Shown in pieces: positions 44,832 to 54,777 of a DNA stretch of 64,000 nucleotides. Under the pieces are notes generated by a model. That model did not search any database. It was not told the origin of the DNA and saw nothing but the letters and a program-made list of their open reading frames with translations. The stretch is from Desulfobulbus propionicus (GTDB lineage: Bacteria; Desulfobacterota; Desulfobulbia; Desulfobulbales; Desulfobulbaceae), in NCBI GenBank assembly GCA_002748755.1, contig PDTD01000008.1:81271-145270 (forward strand). Reading direction: 5' to 3'. How positions within the stretch are numbered: position 1 is the stretch's first letter; the number at the start of each line of letters is the position of its first letter. The position numbers were made by a program, and so were the translations under genes.

Positions 44832-47446
44832 ACTACCCGGTCTGGCAGCTCGGTGCTGCGGGCGGTGGTTTGCTGATCGCTCTCATCGCAGTCTTTCATG
44901 TCTATATCTCCCATTTTGCGGTTGGTGGGGGCCTTTTCCTGGTCCTTACAGAACATAAGGCGCGCCGGGAGGATAACCGCTCCATGTTGGAATTTGTCCG
45001 CGCCCATGCCCGTTTTTTCACCCTGCTCACCATGGTGGCCGGAGGTATCACCGGGGTGGGCATCTGGTTCACCATTGCACTGCTCAACCCGGCGGGAACC
45101 TCAATCCTCATCCATACCTTTGTCTTTGCCTGGGCCATTGAATGGGTCTTCTTTCTGGTGGAGATTATAGCTCTGTTTATCTACTCGGCAACATTTGATC
45201 GACTCCAGCCCAGGCAGCACATGCTGATCGGCTGGATCTACTTTGGGGCAGCCTGGCTCTCCCTTTTTATGATCAACGGTATCATTGACTTCATGCTCAC
45301 CCCCGGAGAATGGCTTGAGAACAAAGATTTCTGGTCAGGGTTCTTCAACCCCACCTTCTGGCCAGCCCTCTTTTTCAGAACGTTTTTTGCCCTTCTCATC
45401 GCCGGTCTGTTTGGTCTGGTGACAGCCACCTGGAGCAAAAACTCCGCTCTCCGCATCCAGCTCACCAGGTATTCCTCCCTCTGGCTGCTCATTCCTTTCA
45501 CCCTGTTTCTGCTTGCCGCTTTCTGGTACAAGGCCTCGCTCCCCTCTGAGCTGCAACACATTCTTTTTGAGCGTATGCCGACAACCGCCAGATTCATACA
45601 GGGATTTATCTTTTTTTCGCCTGTCCTGGTTGCAGGCTGCCTGCTCCTGAGCATTCGGATGCCGACCACGCTCAGCCGCCCCATGGCCTGTCTACTCCTG
45701 CTGATCGGTCTATTGTATATGGGTTGTTTCGAATATATCAGGGAAGGAGGCAGGCATCCGTATATCATCTATAACTACATGTATGCCAATTCTATTCTCA
45801 AAGATGACGCAGAGCGTCTTTCAAGAGAGGGCGTCCTCAAACACGCCCGCTGGAGCAAATACAAGGCCATTGATGCGCACAATCGGCTTCAGGCCGGCCG
45901 TGAGCTCTTCACCCTGCTCTGCTCGTCCTGCCATTCCCTGGACGGCCCCAGACTCGACATCAGAAAACTGAGCCAGCCCTATTCTCCCTCAGGAATGGAC
46001 CGCATGATAAGCGGCATGCACCATGTCTACCCGTCCATGCCCCCTTTTATTGGTACGGACGAAGAACGGTACGCCTTGGCCGCCTATCTCACAACCGGTC
46101 TCAATGGCCGTAGAGATAGGACGACACCTGTCGCGGTGCAGGAAAAGTTCGTTGAGATTCCTGAATACGATGCCGACCAGGCAGAATATGTTCTGACTGC
46201 CTGGAACACACTCGGCATGCACACCTTTGCCGATGCCCTGCCCTATTGGAGTTTCAGACAACCTGGCAACACAATCCAGGCCCAACTGATTCTGCGGGGC
46301 GAGGTGCCCGAGGTTGTGGAGGACGCTGTTCTGCTCTATAGGGTGGAATCACGCTTTCACCATCCCGGCGAGCACCTGGTCTTCTGGGATGCTGCTCTGC
46401 AAAAGTTCACCAGGTCATTTCCCGTGTACGAAGGATTCACCGGCCCGGACTCCTGGGGAACAATGACCGCTCAAGACGGTCTGTATAGTGCCGAGCATAT
46501 ACGGGTTGTTCCCTATCCCGACCATAGAGTGTACGATCCCTACCCGCTGTTACAGCTTGAGGCGGAAAGCCCTGAGGGGGATTTTCTTGCCCAAACCACC
46601 ATCCCCCTGCCCGTTGCAACAGAAATGGGCTGTAACTCCTGCCACGGCGGCCAATGGCGCGTAGCTGATCGGGCCGGATTCACCCAATCCACGGCATACA
46701 ACATTCTCGTCCTACACGATAAGCTCAGCAAAACCAACCTTTCCAGCCAGGCAGCTGCCGGTTCTCCGGTCATCTGCCAAAACTGCCATGGGCAGGGGCA
46801 AGATGAAGCAGCAGAGCTCAATCTTTCCGCTGCCATCCATGGTTTTCATGCTGTTTTTTTCAGCGATCAGGGTGCCGAGGGCTGTGCATCCTGCCACCCA
46901 TCCTCTGACACAGGGGCAACCCAGATGTTTCGCGGCATCCACAACTCCATTGGTTTGGACTGCACCAACTGCCACGGTGGAATGGCCAGCCACGCTCTCA
47001 GCCTGCTCAAACAGGAAGAGGAAAACGGCAAAAAACAAGCCCAGGAATACAGCCGCCGTATCCTGACCAGGTATACCCCTGAGGAGGACATTGTTCCCAG
47101 GGCCCCCTGGAGCAATCTGCCCGACTGTCTCAACTGTCATGTAGATTTTGGGGAACCTGAAACGGACAGCACAATGCATATGTACACTGCCGATGTTGAT
47201 GGGTTGTACCGTCATCGCACAGATGAAAGCGGCTCACTCTACTGCGCGTCATGTCACGGTAGCCCCCACGCCTTGTATCCTGCTGAAAACACTTATGGGA
47301 ACGAGCTGCACAACCTGCCAGTTCTGCAACACCAAGGCGAACCGCTGCCCCTGGGGTCGAATAAGGGCTGCGCAGTCTGTCATACGGTGGCCATGGAAGA
47401 AGACATGCATCACCCGAACATGCTGGGGGAATTTCGGAACTGGTAG
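44828..47446 (+). CDS. CydA-like membrane domain fused to an octaheme cytochrome c
   Basis: 872 residues. Residues 1-305 form about nine helices with CydA-like marks: FHVYISHFAVGGGLF (His24 at the b595 ligand position), AIEWVFFLVEI with two acids, and DRLQPRQHMLIGW. The quinol-binding Q-loop of CydA is lacking. Then comes a cytochrome c domain with CSSCH (365-369) and an SMPPF methionine (404). A beta-rich domain with LTAWNTLGMH and seven more CxxCH sites (602, 650, 686, 712, 767, 806, 848) complete the protein. The ATG at 44828 has AGGAGG upstream and overlaps the previous gene by 4 nt. Predicted role: moves electrons from membrane quinol to periplasmic acceptors; O2 reduction is unlikely. 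Confidence 0.85.
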   Translation: MNYPVWQLGAAGGGLLIALIAVFHVYISHFAVGGGLFLVLTEHKARREDNRSMLEFVRAHARFFTLLTMVAGGITGVGIWFTIALLNPAGTSILIHTFVFAWAIEWVFFLVEIIALFIYSATFDRLQPRQHMLIGWIYFGAAWLSLFMINGIIDFMLTPGEWLENKDFWSGFFNPTFWPALFFRTFFALLIAGLFGLVTATWSKNSALRIQLTRYSSLWLLIPFTLFLLAAFWYKASLPSELQHILFERMPTTARFIQGFIFFSPVLVAGCLLLSIRMPTTLSRPMACLLLLIGLLYMGCFEYIREGGRHPYIIYNYMYANSILKDDAERLSREGVLKHARWSKYKAIDAHNRLQAGRELFTLLCSSCHSLDGPRLDIRKLSQPYSPSGMDRMISGMHHVYPSMPPFIGTDEERYALAAYLTTGLNGRRDRTTPVAVQEKFVEIPEYDADQAEYVLTAWNTLGMHTFADALPYWSFRQPGNTIQAQLILRGEVPEVVEDAVLLYRVESRFHHPGEHLVFWDAALQKFTRSFPVYEGFTGPDSWGTMTAQDGLYSAEHIRVVPYPDHRVYDPYPLLQLEAESPEGDFLAQTTIPLPVATEMGCNSCHGGQWRVADRAGFTQSTAYNILVLHDKLSKTNLSSQAAAGSPVICQNCHGQGQDEAAELNLSAAIHGFHAVFFSDQGAEGCASCHPSSDTGATQMFRGIHNSIGLDCTNCHGGMASHALSLLKQEEENGKKQAQEYSRRILTRYTPEEDIVPRAPWSNLPDCLNCHVDFGEPETDSTMHMYTADVDGLYRHRTDESGSLYCASCHGSPHALYPAENTYGNELHNLPVLQHQGEPLPLGSNKGCAVCHTVAMEEDMHHPNMLGEFRNW

Positions 47447-47518
47447 CCCAACCTGGTACCTCCTGAGCTGATGAGAAGTCAGGGTTGGGGAAAAAGCAGT
47501 CAGCGCACCGGAAATGCC

Positions 47519-48133
47519 ATGGAGAAAATACTATTTGTCACCGTCTTATGGCTCGGCTGGTGCTCTCTCCACAGCCTGCTCATTTGCGATCCCATCAAGG
47601 ATCAGATCATACGGCGCTCTCCCCTTACAGCGTCCTGCTACAGGTTGGGCTATGTGCTGTTTTCCACAGTCACTCTGATTCCCCTTGCGCTCTTCACCCA
47701 CCTGCAGCCACAGAAGGTCCTCTTTACCTGGCATGGTCCTTATCACATTATCCAGGCTGGGCTCGCTCTCTACAGTGGCCTGCTTTTCATCGCCGGAGGA
47801 CGAGCCTATGACCTGCCATATTTTTTAGGCCTGCGTCAACTGTTGCACTCCAGGATGGGGTTTAAAGACCAGGCACAGTTTCATACAAACGGTATCCTCG
47901 GCCTGGTGCGCCACCCGTGGTACAGCGGCGGTATTGCTCTGCTCTGGTGTGTTTCCCCCATAACCGATATGAGCTTGAGCGTGCGTCTTCTCTTAAGCCT
48001 GTACTTTGTGGCAGGGTCGTATCTGGAAGAAAAAAGACTGGTGCGGGAGATTGGTCCATCCTATCTGCTCTACCAAAAACAGGTGCCCATGTTGATCCCC
48101 AATTGGTCCAGCCTGTTGCGAACGCGGCGGTAA
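47519..48133 (+). CDS. Isoprenylcysteine methyltransferase-like membrane protein
   Basis: About 204 residues with five hydrophobic segments and the ICMT/PEMT signature: GLVRHPWYSGGIALLW and EEKRLVREIGPSYLLYQKQV then PMLIP. Members methylate cysteine carboxyls, phospholipids or thiols; the substrate cannot be told. The ATG at 47519 is preferred to 47471. It follows the octaheme gene by about 70 nt and may belong to that operon. Confidence 0.8.
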   Translation: MEKILFVTVLWLGWCSLHSLLICDPIKDQIIRRSPLTASCYRLGYVLFSTVTLIPLALFTHLQPQKVLFTWHGPYHIIQAGLALYSGLLFIAGGRAYDLPYFLGLRQLLHSRMGFKDQAQFHTNGILGLVRHPWYSGGIALLWCVSPITDMSLSVRLLLSLYFVAGSYLEEKRLVREIGPSYLLYQKQVPMLIPNWSSLLRTRR

Positions 48134-48239
48134 GGGGGTACCAGCTGACAAGCTGGTTCTTGATAGCAAAGGTAGTCAGTACCCGTTTACGACAACGCCG
48201 AATCCCGGTAAGACAAAGCCAGTAGAATAGGGCAAATCT

Positions 48240-49457
48240 TCATTTGCCCTGCACAACCTCCACAGTTTCCCTGGCAATAGCCAACTCTTCATTGGTAGGC
48301 AGGACAAAGACGCGCACGCTACTCTCTGGACTACTGATGGTCATCGGCTCGGCAGCACGCCGTTCATTGGCTCGCTTATCCACGATGATGCCAAAAGGTT
48401 CCAACCCGTTCAGGGACAAAAAGCGTACTTCGGGATCGTTTTCACCAATGCCAGCAGTGAACACGATGGCATCCACATATCCCAAAACAGCCATATAGGC
48501 GCCAAGGTACTTTTTTATCCGATACGTCTGGACATCGAGCGCCAGCCTGGCTCGTTCATCCCCCTGCGCAATGGCGGCATGAATATCGCGCATATCGTTG
48601 CGACCGCACAATCCTTTTAGACCTGACTTTCTATTGAGCAAGTCATCGATGTCTGCCAACTCCAACCCTTTGTTACGGTGCAAAAACATGTGGATAGCCG
48701 GGTCAACATCACCGGAGCGCGTCCCCATCACCAGCCCTTCCAGCGGTGTCATCCCCAGAGAGGTATCAACACTTACCCCATTTTGTACCGCAGCCATGGA
48801 GCAGCCATTGCCCAGGTGCACAGTAATCATGTTGCACTGCTCCACAGGTTTTCCTAATAGTTTGGCAGCCTCAATGGCCACAAATTTATGTGAAGTGCCG
48901 TGAAAACCATATCGCCTCACCCGGTCCTGCTCATACAGTTCATACGGTAGGGCATACATGTAGGCATGTCTGGGCATGGTCTGATGGAAGGCGGTATCAA
49001 AAACCGCCACCTGAGGGATACCGGGAAAAAGATCCATGGCGACTCGAATACCATCCAGGTTGGCAGGGTTATGCAAGGGTGCAAGGGGAACATTGGCCAA
49101 AACAGCGTCCAGAACCTTCTGATCTATAATGACCGGCTGCTGAAAGTCCTCTCCCCCATGGACCACCCTGTGCCCAACCGCACCAATATCGCTGGCCTCC
49201 CTGATAACAGCATGCGTACTCCTGGTTAAGATATCAAGGACTGCCAGCATGCCCTCCTGATGCGTGTGAATGGGCTTTTCCTGCCTCACCACCGCCCCCT
49301 GCGAACCAGGATGAAAGGTGGTGGTAACCCGCCCTATTTGCTCACCAATCCGCTCCACCAGACCATTGGCGAGTACGGTTTCCGACGCCATATCCAGAAC
49401 CTGGAACTTAATGGATGAACTCCCTGAATTGATAACAATGACCTTCATCTCACTCAT
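48240..49457 (-). CDS. ackA: Acetate kinase
   Basis: Interconverts acetyl phosphate + ADP and acetate + ATP. The family marks VINSGSSSIKFQVLD, GHRVVHGGE, AVFDTAFHQTMP, YGFHGTSHKF, VHLGNGCS and FTAGIGENDP are all present in 405 residues. It follows pta by 83 nt on the same strand, the classic acetate pathway pair, used for acetate excretion or uptake. Confidence 0.97.
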   Translation of the reverse strand: MSEMKVIVINSGSSSIKFQVLDMASETVLANGLVERIGEQIGRVTTTFHPGSQGAVVRQEKPIHTHQEGMLAVLDILTRSTHAVIREASDIGAVGHRVVHGGEDFQQPVIIDQKVLDAVLANVPLAPLHNPANLDGIRVAMDLFPGIPQVAVFDTAFHQTMPRHAYMYALPYELYEQDRVRRYGFHGTSHKFVAIEAAKLLGKPVEQCNMITVHLGNGCSMAAVQNGVSVDTSLGMTPLEGLVMGTRSGDVDPAIHMFLHRNKGLELADIDDLLNRKSGLKGLCGRNDMRDIHAAIAQGDERARLALDVQTYRIKKYLGAYMAVLGYVDAIVFTAGIGENDPEVRFLSLNGLEPFGIIVDKRANERRAAEPMTISSPESSVRVFVLPTNEELAIARETVEVVQGK

Positions 49458-49540
49458 ACTCGGTTTCGCCTGCAGTTATCCAGATATCTCCACAGCATCT
49501 ATACTGCAGGACGGATTCATGGAAATACAGAATGGCCAGG

Positions 49541-51679
49541 CTATTTTTTGCCAGGCCCCTGCTCTTTTTCTTTTGTCTCCTGAGCCTGGATGGCTGTCAA
49601 GGCTACGGTATCGACAATATCCTGTACAGTACAGCCACGGGACAAGTCATTCACAGGTTTGTTCAGTCCCTGTAATACCGGGCCCATGGCCACGGCGTTG
49701 GCAGCCCTCTGAACCGCCTTGTATGTATTATTGCCTGTATTCAAATCCGGGAAGATAAACACAGTGGCCCGTCCGGCGACAACCGAATCCGGTGATTTCA
49801 CCTTGGCTACTTCCAGATCAAAGGCCGCATCATACTGCAGCGGCCCTTCAATGGGAAAATCAAGGCCGCGCTCCTGCGCCAGTTTGCGAGCGATGTTTGT
49901 TGCTGCAACCACCTTTTCCACATCTTGGCCTTTACCCGAGATTCCTGTGGAATAACTGAGCAGGGCTACCTTGGGTTCGATATTAAAAATTTTGGCTGTC
50001 TCTGCCGATGAGAGCGCAATTTCTGCCAACTGACCGGCATCCGGATTCGGTACCACTGCACAGTCCCCAAAAGCCAGAACCCGACGACGAAAACACATTA
50101 TGAAAATAGATGAAACCACGGAAACACCAGGCCTGGTCTTGATAAACTCAAAAGCGGGTCTGATGGTTTGTGCCGTGGTTGTCACAGAGCCGGAAACCAT
50201 GCCGTCAGCCAACCCTTTGTACACCATCATGGTCCCGAAATAGGTTGGATCCGACATACGGTCCCGGGCAACATCTCGAACAATCCCTTTGTGTTTGCGT
50301 ATATCAAAATAGGTCTCGACAAAATCTTCATAATAAGGAGAACTCACCGGATCGATTATCTCGGCATTGTCAATACGGATATTGAGCTTTGCGGCTTTGG
50401 CAACGATCTCTTCAGGCCGTCCCAGAAGGATCAGATGAGCAATACCGCGGCGTAGAATAATATCTGCCGCATGGAGAATACGCTCGCCGCTTCCCTCGGG
50501 CAGGACAATGCGTTGTCTGTTGTTCGCAGCCTTTTCGACCATGGAATATTCAAACATCCTTGGGGTGATTTTGTCTGATTTCTGTGAGACGACCTTTTTG
50601 CGCAGTTCCTGGGCATTGACATTCTTATTGAACCAGCCAAGAGCTGTGGCTATGCGTTTTTCGTCCGTGGCTTCTATCCGTCCATAGAGTTCATTGACAC
50701 TCTGTACCGTATCATAGGTGTGAGATTCCACGAATAAGACAGGAACCGGTACACCTGTCCAGCCTTGGATCAACTTTCGCACACTTGATCGCAGATCAAT
50801 GCCTCCGGTAATAAGAATACCCGATATATCTGGAAAGGAATCCGATATACGCGAGGCAAGGCTGGCGATGATGATATCAGAACGATCTCCCGGGGTAATA
50901 ATCAGGCTTCCAGGCTTGAGGTATTCCAGAAAATTTCCGATCTGCATGGCAGCAACCAGGTAATTGTCGACCAGGGTATGCATGTTGGATTCACCATACA
51001 GAACTTCTGCCCCAAGCCAGCGTTTCACGTCATCCATGGATGGGTTCCCAAGAGATTTGTGTTCAGGGATAACGTATAACGGTATGGTACGATCAAACTG
51101 GTCCAGACACTTGGCCTTGCCTTGAATGGCCCCCATGAAATCTTCCGGCGCCCGATTGATTATGCACGCAGCCAGATCCACCCCTTTCTCCTCCATGGTA
51201 TCCATGGTGATTGCGGTGTATGAACAGATTTCATCAACGCTTTTATCACGACCAGAGACAACCGGCAGTACAGGTGCACCGAGATTCAGAGCAATATCGG
51301 CATTCAGATCAAATTCAAAATTGACATCCTTGCCCCTGAAATCAGTCCCCTCGCAGAGAACGAAGTCATATCTATTTTCCAAATACTTGTATTTTTTAAG
51401 AATATTTTCAAAAAGCAACTCTTCTTGGCCGCTGGTAATCAGTTGCCTTGCCTGGCTAAGGGTATAGGCGTGCGTATCCTGATACGGTATTTCCAGTTTA
51501 AAATACTTGAGCACCAGGTTAAGGTCATGGTCGTGACGTCCAAAGATATGATCATTAATGATGGGTCGGAAAAAGGCAATTTTTCCGATTTCCTTTAAAA
51601 CGGTCTGCATCACCCCAAGAACCACGGCAGACTTTCCGCTTCTCTCTTCTACTGCTGTTATGTAGAGATTATTTGACAT
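49541..51679 (-). CDS. pta: Phosphate acetyltransferase, long form
   Basis: The 712-residue protein has three parts: an N-terminal CobQ/BioD-like P-loop domain (EERSGKSAVVLGVM), a central DRTGG domain and the C-terminal catalytic PTA domain (about 390-700: RIVLPEGSGERILHAADI, GMVSGSVTTTAQTIRP, LSYSTGISGKGQD). Interconverts acetyl-CoA and acetyl phosphate. The N-terminal domains are known to be regulatory in other bacteria. Confidence 0.96.
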   Translation of the reverse strand: MSNNLYITAVEERSGKSAVVLGVMQTVLKEIGKIAFFRPIINDHIFGRHDHDLNLVLKYFKLEIPYQDTHAYTLSQARQLITSGQEELLFENILKKYKYLENRYDFVLCEGTDFRGKDVNFEFDLNADIALNLGAPVLPVVSGRDKSVDEICSYTAITMDTMEEKGVDLAACIINRAPEDFMGAIQGKAKCLDQFDRTIPLYVIPEHKSLGNPSMDDVKRWLGAEVLYGESNMHTLVDNYLVAAMQIGNFLEYLKPGSLIITPGDRSDIIIASLASRISDSFPDISGILITGGIDLRSSVRKLIQGWTGVPVPVLFVESHTYDTVQSVNELYGRIEATDEKRIATALGWFNKNVNAQELRKKVVSQKSDKITPRMFEYSMVEKAANNRQRIVLPEGSGERILHAADIILRRGIAHLILLGRPEEIVAKAAKLNIRIDNAEIIDPVSSPYYEDFVETYFDIRKHKGIVRDVARDRMSDPTYFGTMMVYKGLADGMVSGSVTTTAQTIRPAFEFIKTRPGVSVVSSIFIMCFRRRVLAFGDCAVVPNPDAGQLAEIALSSAETAKIFNIEPKVALLSYSTGISGKGQDVEKVVAATNIARKLAQERGLDFPIEGPLQYDAAFDLEVAKVKSPDSVVAGRATVFIFPDLNTGNNTYKAVQRAANAVAMGPVLQGLNKPVNDLSRGCTVQDIVDTVALTAIQAQETKEKEQGPGKK

Positions 51680-51839
51680 GCCTCTCCTCGTTCAGTGGTG
51701 GTTTTCGATAAAGCACCCACAGTCTCTCTCGCCTCACTGTTAGCGCAGTCGTACCTTTTAGCCCAGTTCCTCCCAAAAAAGACAACAGGAACAAACCAGA
51801 ACCAGCTCAAGGCAGATGATCGTATCCCGGGCCGCGTCT

Positions 51840-52174
51840 GGACCCCACTGACTCTGTGATCTGGGTCAGGTGTATTGTACAGAAGCAAATGCCGAAGGTG
51901 ATACAGACTGTCAGGATCAATGGTGGTACATTGCATCACAGTGGTACCATCGTCAAGCTGGCGCAGTCTTTCTCCTTCTGTCTTGATATACGATCCTTTT
52001 TCTTCGGCATCACAGAGGTAAAGCGTTCTGGTGCTCCTTCCTTCTGGCTCCCTTGCTGAAGGGACTGTAACCACCTACACTCAGGTTCTCGATATGCTCG
52101 ATCTGACAGGATTCGTTCTTTTCAAAGGTGAGCATTTTGGGACATTCAATGGGTATCCTGGTAAGCCGACGCAT
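51840..52174 (-). pseudogene. PilZ domain protein, frameshifted
   Basis: Frame 1 from ATG 52174 reads MRRLTRIPIECPKMLTFEKN and IEHIENLSVGG, the RxxxR and NxSxGG motifs of PilZ. It shifts by one base near 52065-52075 and continues in another frame as STRTLYLCDAEEKGSYIK, VMQCTTIDPDSLYHLRHLLL, YNTPDPD, the usual C-terminal half. This is clearly a second, broken c-di-GMP receptor gene, upstream of pta. Confidence 0.8.
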
Positions 52175-52638
52175 CCTATTCCATGCGTCTTCACTCCATG
52201 GTTGAACCCGTCTTTCTCGTCACCAAAGCTTATGGCAGCGTAAAACGCTGCAGGTTTACCAGCAGCCCTCGGTCGCCAGACATCTGCAACGAAAAATCTT
52301 AAAAAAAGACATCGCCCAAAGGTCAACCTTGGCTGATTTGTGACGAAAAACAATCTGTGTGTTGAGTATAACACAGAGTATCTCTGTATTAAAACAGGTT
52401 ACAACAACAGATAAGAAAGTCAAAAGAAATGCGAGTTCATTTTTATGGCCCCTGTATCCGTGCCCGATTTTTGAACAAACACAGCTTGAATACAATGTGC
52501 AGGTTCGCCGGATTCTTGGCAAATACATTGCTCTTACAGCAAAGAGTGGTCCACCTCTATCAGAGGGCCATATCTTCTTCGGTCAAAGGTTCACCTGGCA
52601 AATTGTGCTCCGGCTCAAGATGAGCCCCCCAACAAGAA

Positions 52639-52670
52639 CGGCCATACCCTGAGGTATGGCCGGATCCAAA
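52639..52670 (-). terminator. Terminator after the fumarase gene
   Basis: Perfect 10-bp stem CGGCCATACC/GGTATGGCCG (52639-52648 and 52653-52662), 29 nt past the stop codon on the minus strand. The following T-run (TTCTTGTT) is weak. Confidence 0.65.
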
Positions 52671-52690
52671 AATATTCGGGTTCTGATCGC

Positions 52691-54310
52691 TCAAATCAAG
52701 CCTTGAAAAAAATCATTCCCTTTATCATCAACCAGAATAAATGCTGGAAAATCAACCACCTCGATTTTCCACACAGCTTCCATGCCCAACTCAGGGTAAT
52801 CAAGGCATTCTACTTTCTTGATGTTTTCCTCAGCGAGCAGAGCAGCCGGGCCACCAATGGAACCAAGATAGAAACCACCATGTTTCTGACAGGCATCAGT
52901 GACCTGCTGCGACCGGTTGCCTTTTGCTATCATGACCATAGCCCCACCCTGGCTCTGCAAAAGCTCCACGTACGAATCCATACGGCCAGCAGTGGTGGGG
53001 CCAAAGGACCCGGATGGTTTACCTTCAGGTGTCTTGGCTGGTCCCGCATAATAGACCGGATGCTTTTTCAAATAATCAGGCAGCGGTTTACCGGCATCAA
53101 GCAATTCCTTCCATTTGGCATGTGCTATATCGCGCCCTACAATAATAGTTCCCGTAAGAGAAAGCGGAGTAGCCACAGGATATTTGGTCAGCTCAGTCAA
53201 GACTGCATCCATGGGCTTATTTAAATCAACGGCCACGACCTTATCAGAGCTGCGATCTCGATATTCTTCAGGAATCAATCGGCCGGGATCAGCATCCATC
53301 TGCTCAATCCAAATACCATCTTTATTGATTTTAGCTTTGATATTGCGATCAGCGGAACAGCTGACACCCATGCCAACGGGACAGGAAGCGCCATGGCGCG
53401 ACATGCGAACGACCCGAATATCATGGGCAAAATTTCTGCCGCCAAACTGTGCGCCCAGCCCAAGGTTGCGGGCCTCCTTAAGCAGTTCTGCCTCAAGTTC
53501 CAGATCCCGGAAGGAGCGACCGTACTCGTTCCCGCTTGTCGGCAGGCCATCCAAGTATTTCGCTGAAGCCAGTTTCACTGTTTTCAGGTTGGTCTCAGCA
53601 CTGGTGCCGCCGATCACAAAGGCGATATGATACGGAGGACAGGCAGCGGTACCCAGGCTTTTCATTTTTTCCACCAGGAATTGCTTCAGAGTTCCCGGGT
53701 TCAGCAGCGCCTTGGTCTCCTGATACAGGTACGTTTTATTCGCACTGCCACCGCCTTTGGCCAGAAAAAGAAATTTATATTCATCGCCTGGAGTGGCATA
53801 AATGTCAATCTGGGCAGGCAGGTTGGTTTTCGTGTTCACCTCTTCGTACATGCTCAGGGGCGCATTCTGAGAGTAGCGTAGATTTTCCTCTGTATAGGTC
53901 TTGAAAACACCAGCGGAAATCTGCTCCGCATCATCGCAGCCGGTCCAGACATTCTGCCCTTTTTTGGCCACAACGCAGGCCGTACCTGTATCTTGACAGA
54001 CGGGCAGCACGAACTGACAGGAAACCTCTGCGTTGCGCAACATGGCCAAGGCGACCTCTTTGTCATTATCAGACGCCTCGGGATCGTTCAAAATCTCGGC
54101 CACGCTTGCATTATGGGCGGGTCGCAACAAAAAAGAGACTTCACGCATTGCCTTGTTTGCCAACACTTTGAGTCCTTCAGGCGCAACTTTCAACACCTGC
54201 TCCCCCCCAAAATCCTCCACAGAAACATACTCTTTGGAGCCCTCAAGCAGCCGATACTGGGTTTCGTCTTTACCCAAAGGAAACGGATCCTGATACACAA
54301 ACGCAGCCAT
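52691..54310 (-). CDS. fumA: Fumarate hydratase, class I (iron-sulfur, single chain)
   Basis: Interconverts fumarate and malate. Its 539 residues combine the alpha ([34 protein letters not shown]) and beta ([29 protein letters not shown]) parts. Cluster cysteines are expected in QDTGT (VCQD), in AACPPY and in ASCPVGMG. This class is oxygen-sensitive, in line with an anaerobe. A MITE copy lies upstream, between this gene and the divergent-spaced MBL gene. Confidence 0.95.
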   Translation of the reverse strand: MAAFVYQDPFPLGKDETQYRLLEGSKEYVSVEDFGGEQVLKVAPEGLKVLANKAMREVSFLLRPAHNASVAEILNDPEASDNDKEVALAMLRNAEVSCQFVLPVCQDTGTACVVAKKGQNVWTGCDDAEQISAGVFKTYTEENLRYSQNAPLSMYEEVNTKTNLPAQIDIYATPGDEYKFLFLAKGGGSANKTYLYQETKALLNPGTLKQFLVEKMKSLGTAACPPYHIAFVIGGTSAETNLKTVKLASAKYLDGLPTSGNEYGRSFRDLELEAELLKEARNLGLGAQFGGRNFAHDIRVVRMSRHGASCPVGMGVSCSADRNIKAKINKDGIWIEQMDADPGRLIPEEYRDRSSDKVVAVDLNKPMDAVLTELTKYPVATPLSLTGTIIVGRDIAHAKWKELLDAGKPLPDYLKKHPVYYAGPAKTPEGKPSGSFGPTTAGRMDSYVELLQSQGGAMVMIAKGNRSQQVTDACQKHGGFYLGSIGGPAALLAEENIKKVECLDYPELGMEAVWKIEVVDFPAFILVDDKGNDFFQGLI

Positions 54311-54572
54311 AATTTCACTCCTTCATCTTAAGTTAGGTAGAAATCGACGGTACACGTCGACCTTGGTTCCATTGTGGTGACTTTCCTAATGCTTGACGAA
54401 AAACAGCCTGTAGTTTCCACGACCCAAAGAAAATGAATCGCTATTCACACCCAATGGACTGTTTTACCGTGCTCTGCGATGAAAGGCAAGCAAGAGTGAA
54501 AAAAACATGCGTCCGCAGAAGATACTCTTTCTGCATACCCGTACCTTCCCTACCCCAGTTTTTTTGTCAACT

Positions 54573-54777
54573 CAGACGATTCCAGGTTCGGTAGCTTTTG
54601 GCAACGCTGTATACCTGGGTATATGGGTTGCCAAAAGACTGCCGAAGATGATAACGGATGGACGGCTCTTTGGTGCATATTTTTTGAAATGTAAAACCGC
54701 TCACAGGAATCACATTTATTTGTTTTTAAATGATTTTTTCTTAAATGAGACAAAATAGTCATGGAAAATCCAGGCTA
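54573..54777. repeat. MITE family, copy F with extra hairpin module
   Basis: The right end (54684-54777) matches the family, ending GGAAAATCCAGGCTA. The left module (54573-54683) includes an 11-bp perfect inverted repeat CTTTTGGCAAC/GTTGCCAAAAG (54595-54605 and 54627-54637) shared with copy D. The terminal CTA on the plus strand (54775-54777) is the TAG stop codon of the MBL gene on the minus strand. Outside it, 54311-54572 shows nothing definite. Confidence 0.7.

Larger units (their letters stand above)
51680..52690. other. One-kilobase stretch holding a PilZ pseudogene
   Basis: Besides the PilZ relic at 51840-52174 and the fumarase terminator at 52639-52662, no gene is supported. The part around 52250-52380 is repetitive and AT-rich (small palindrome ACAGAGTATCTCTGT) without clear meaning. 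Confidence 0.5.
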
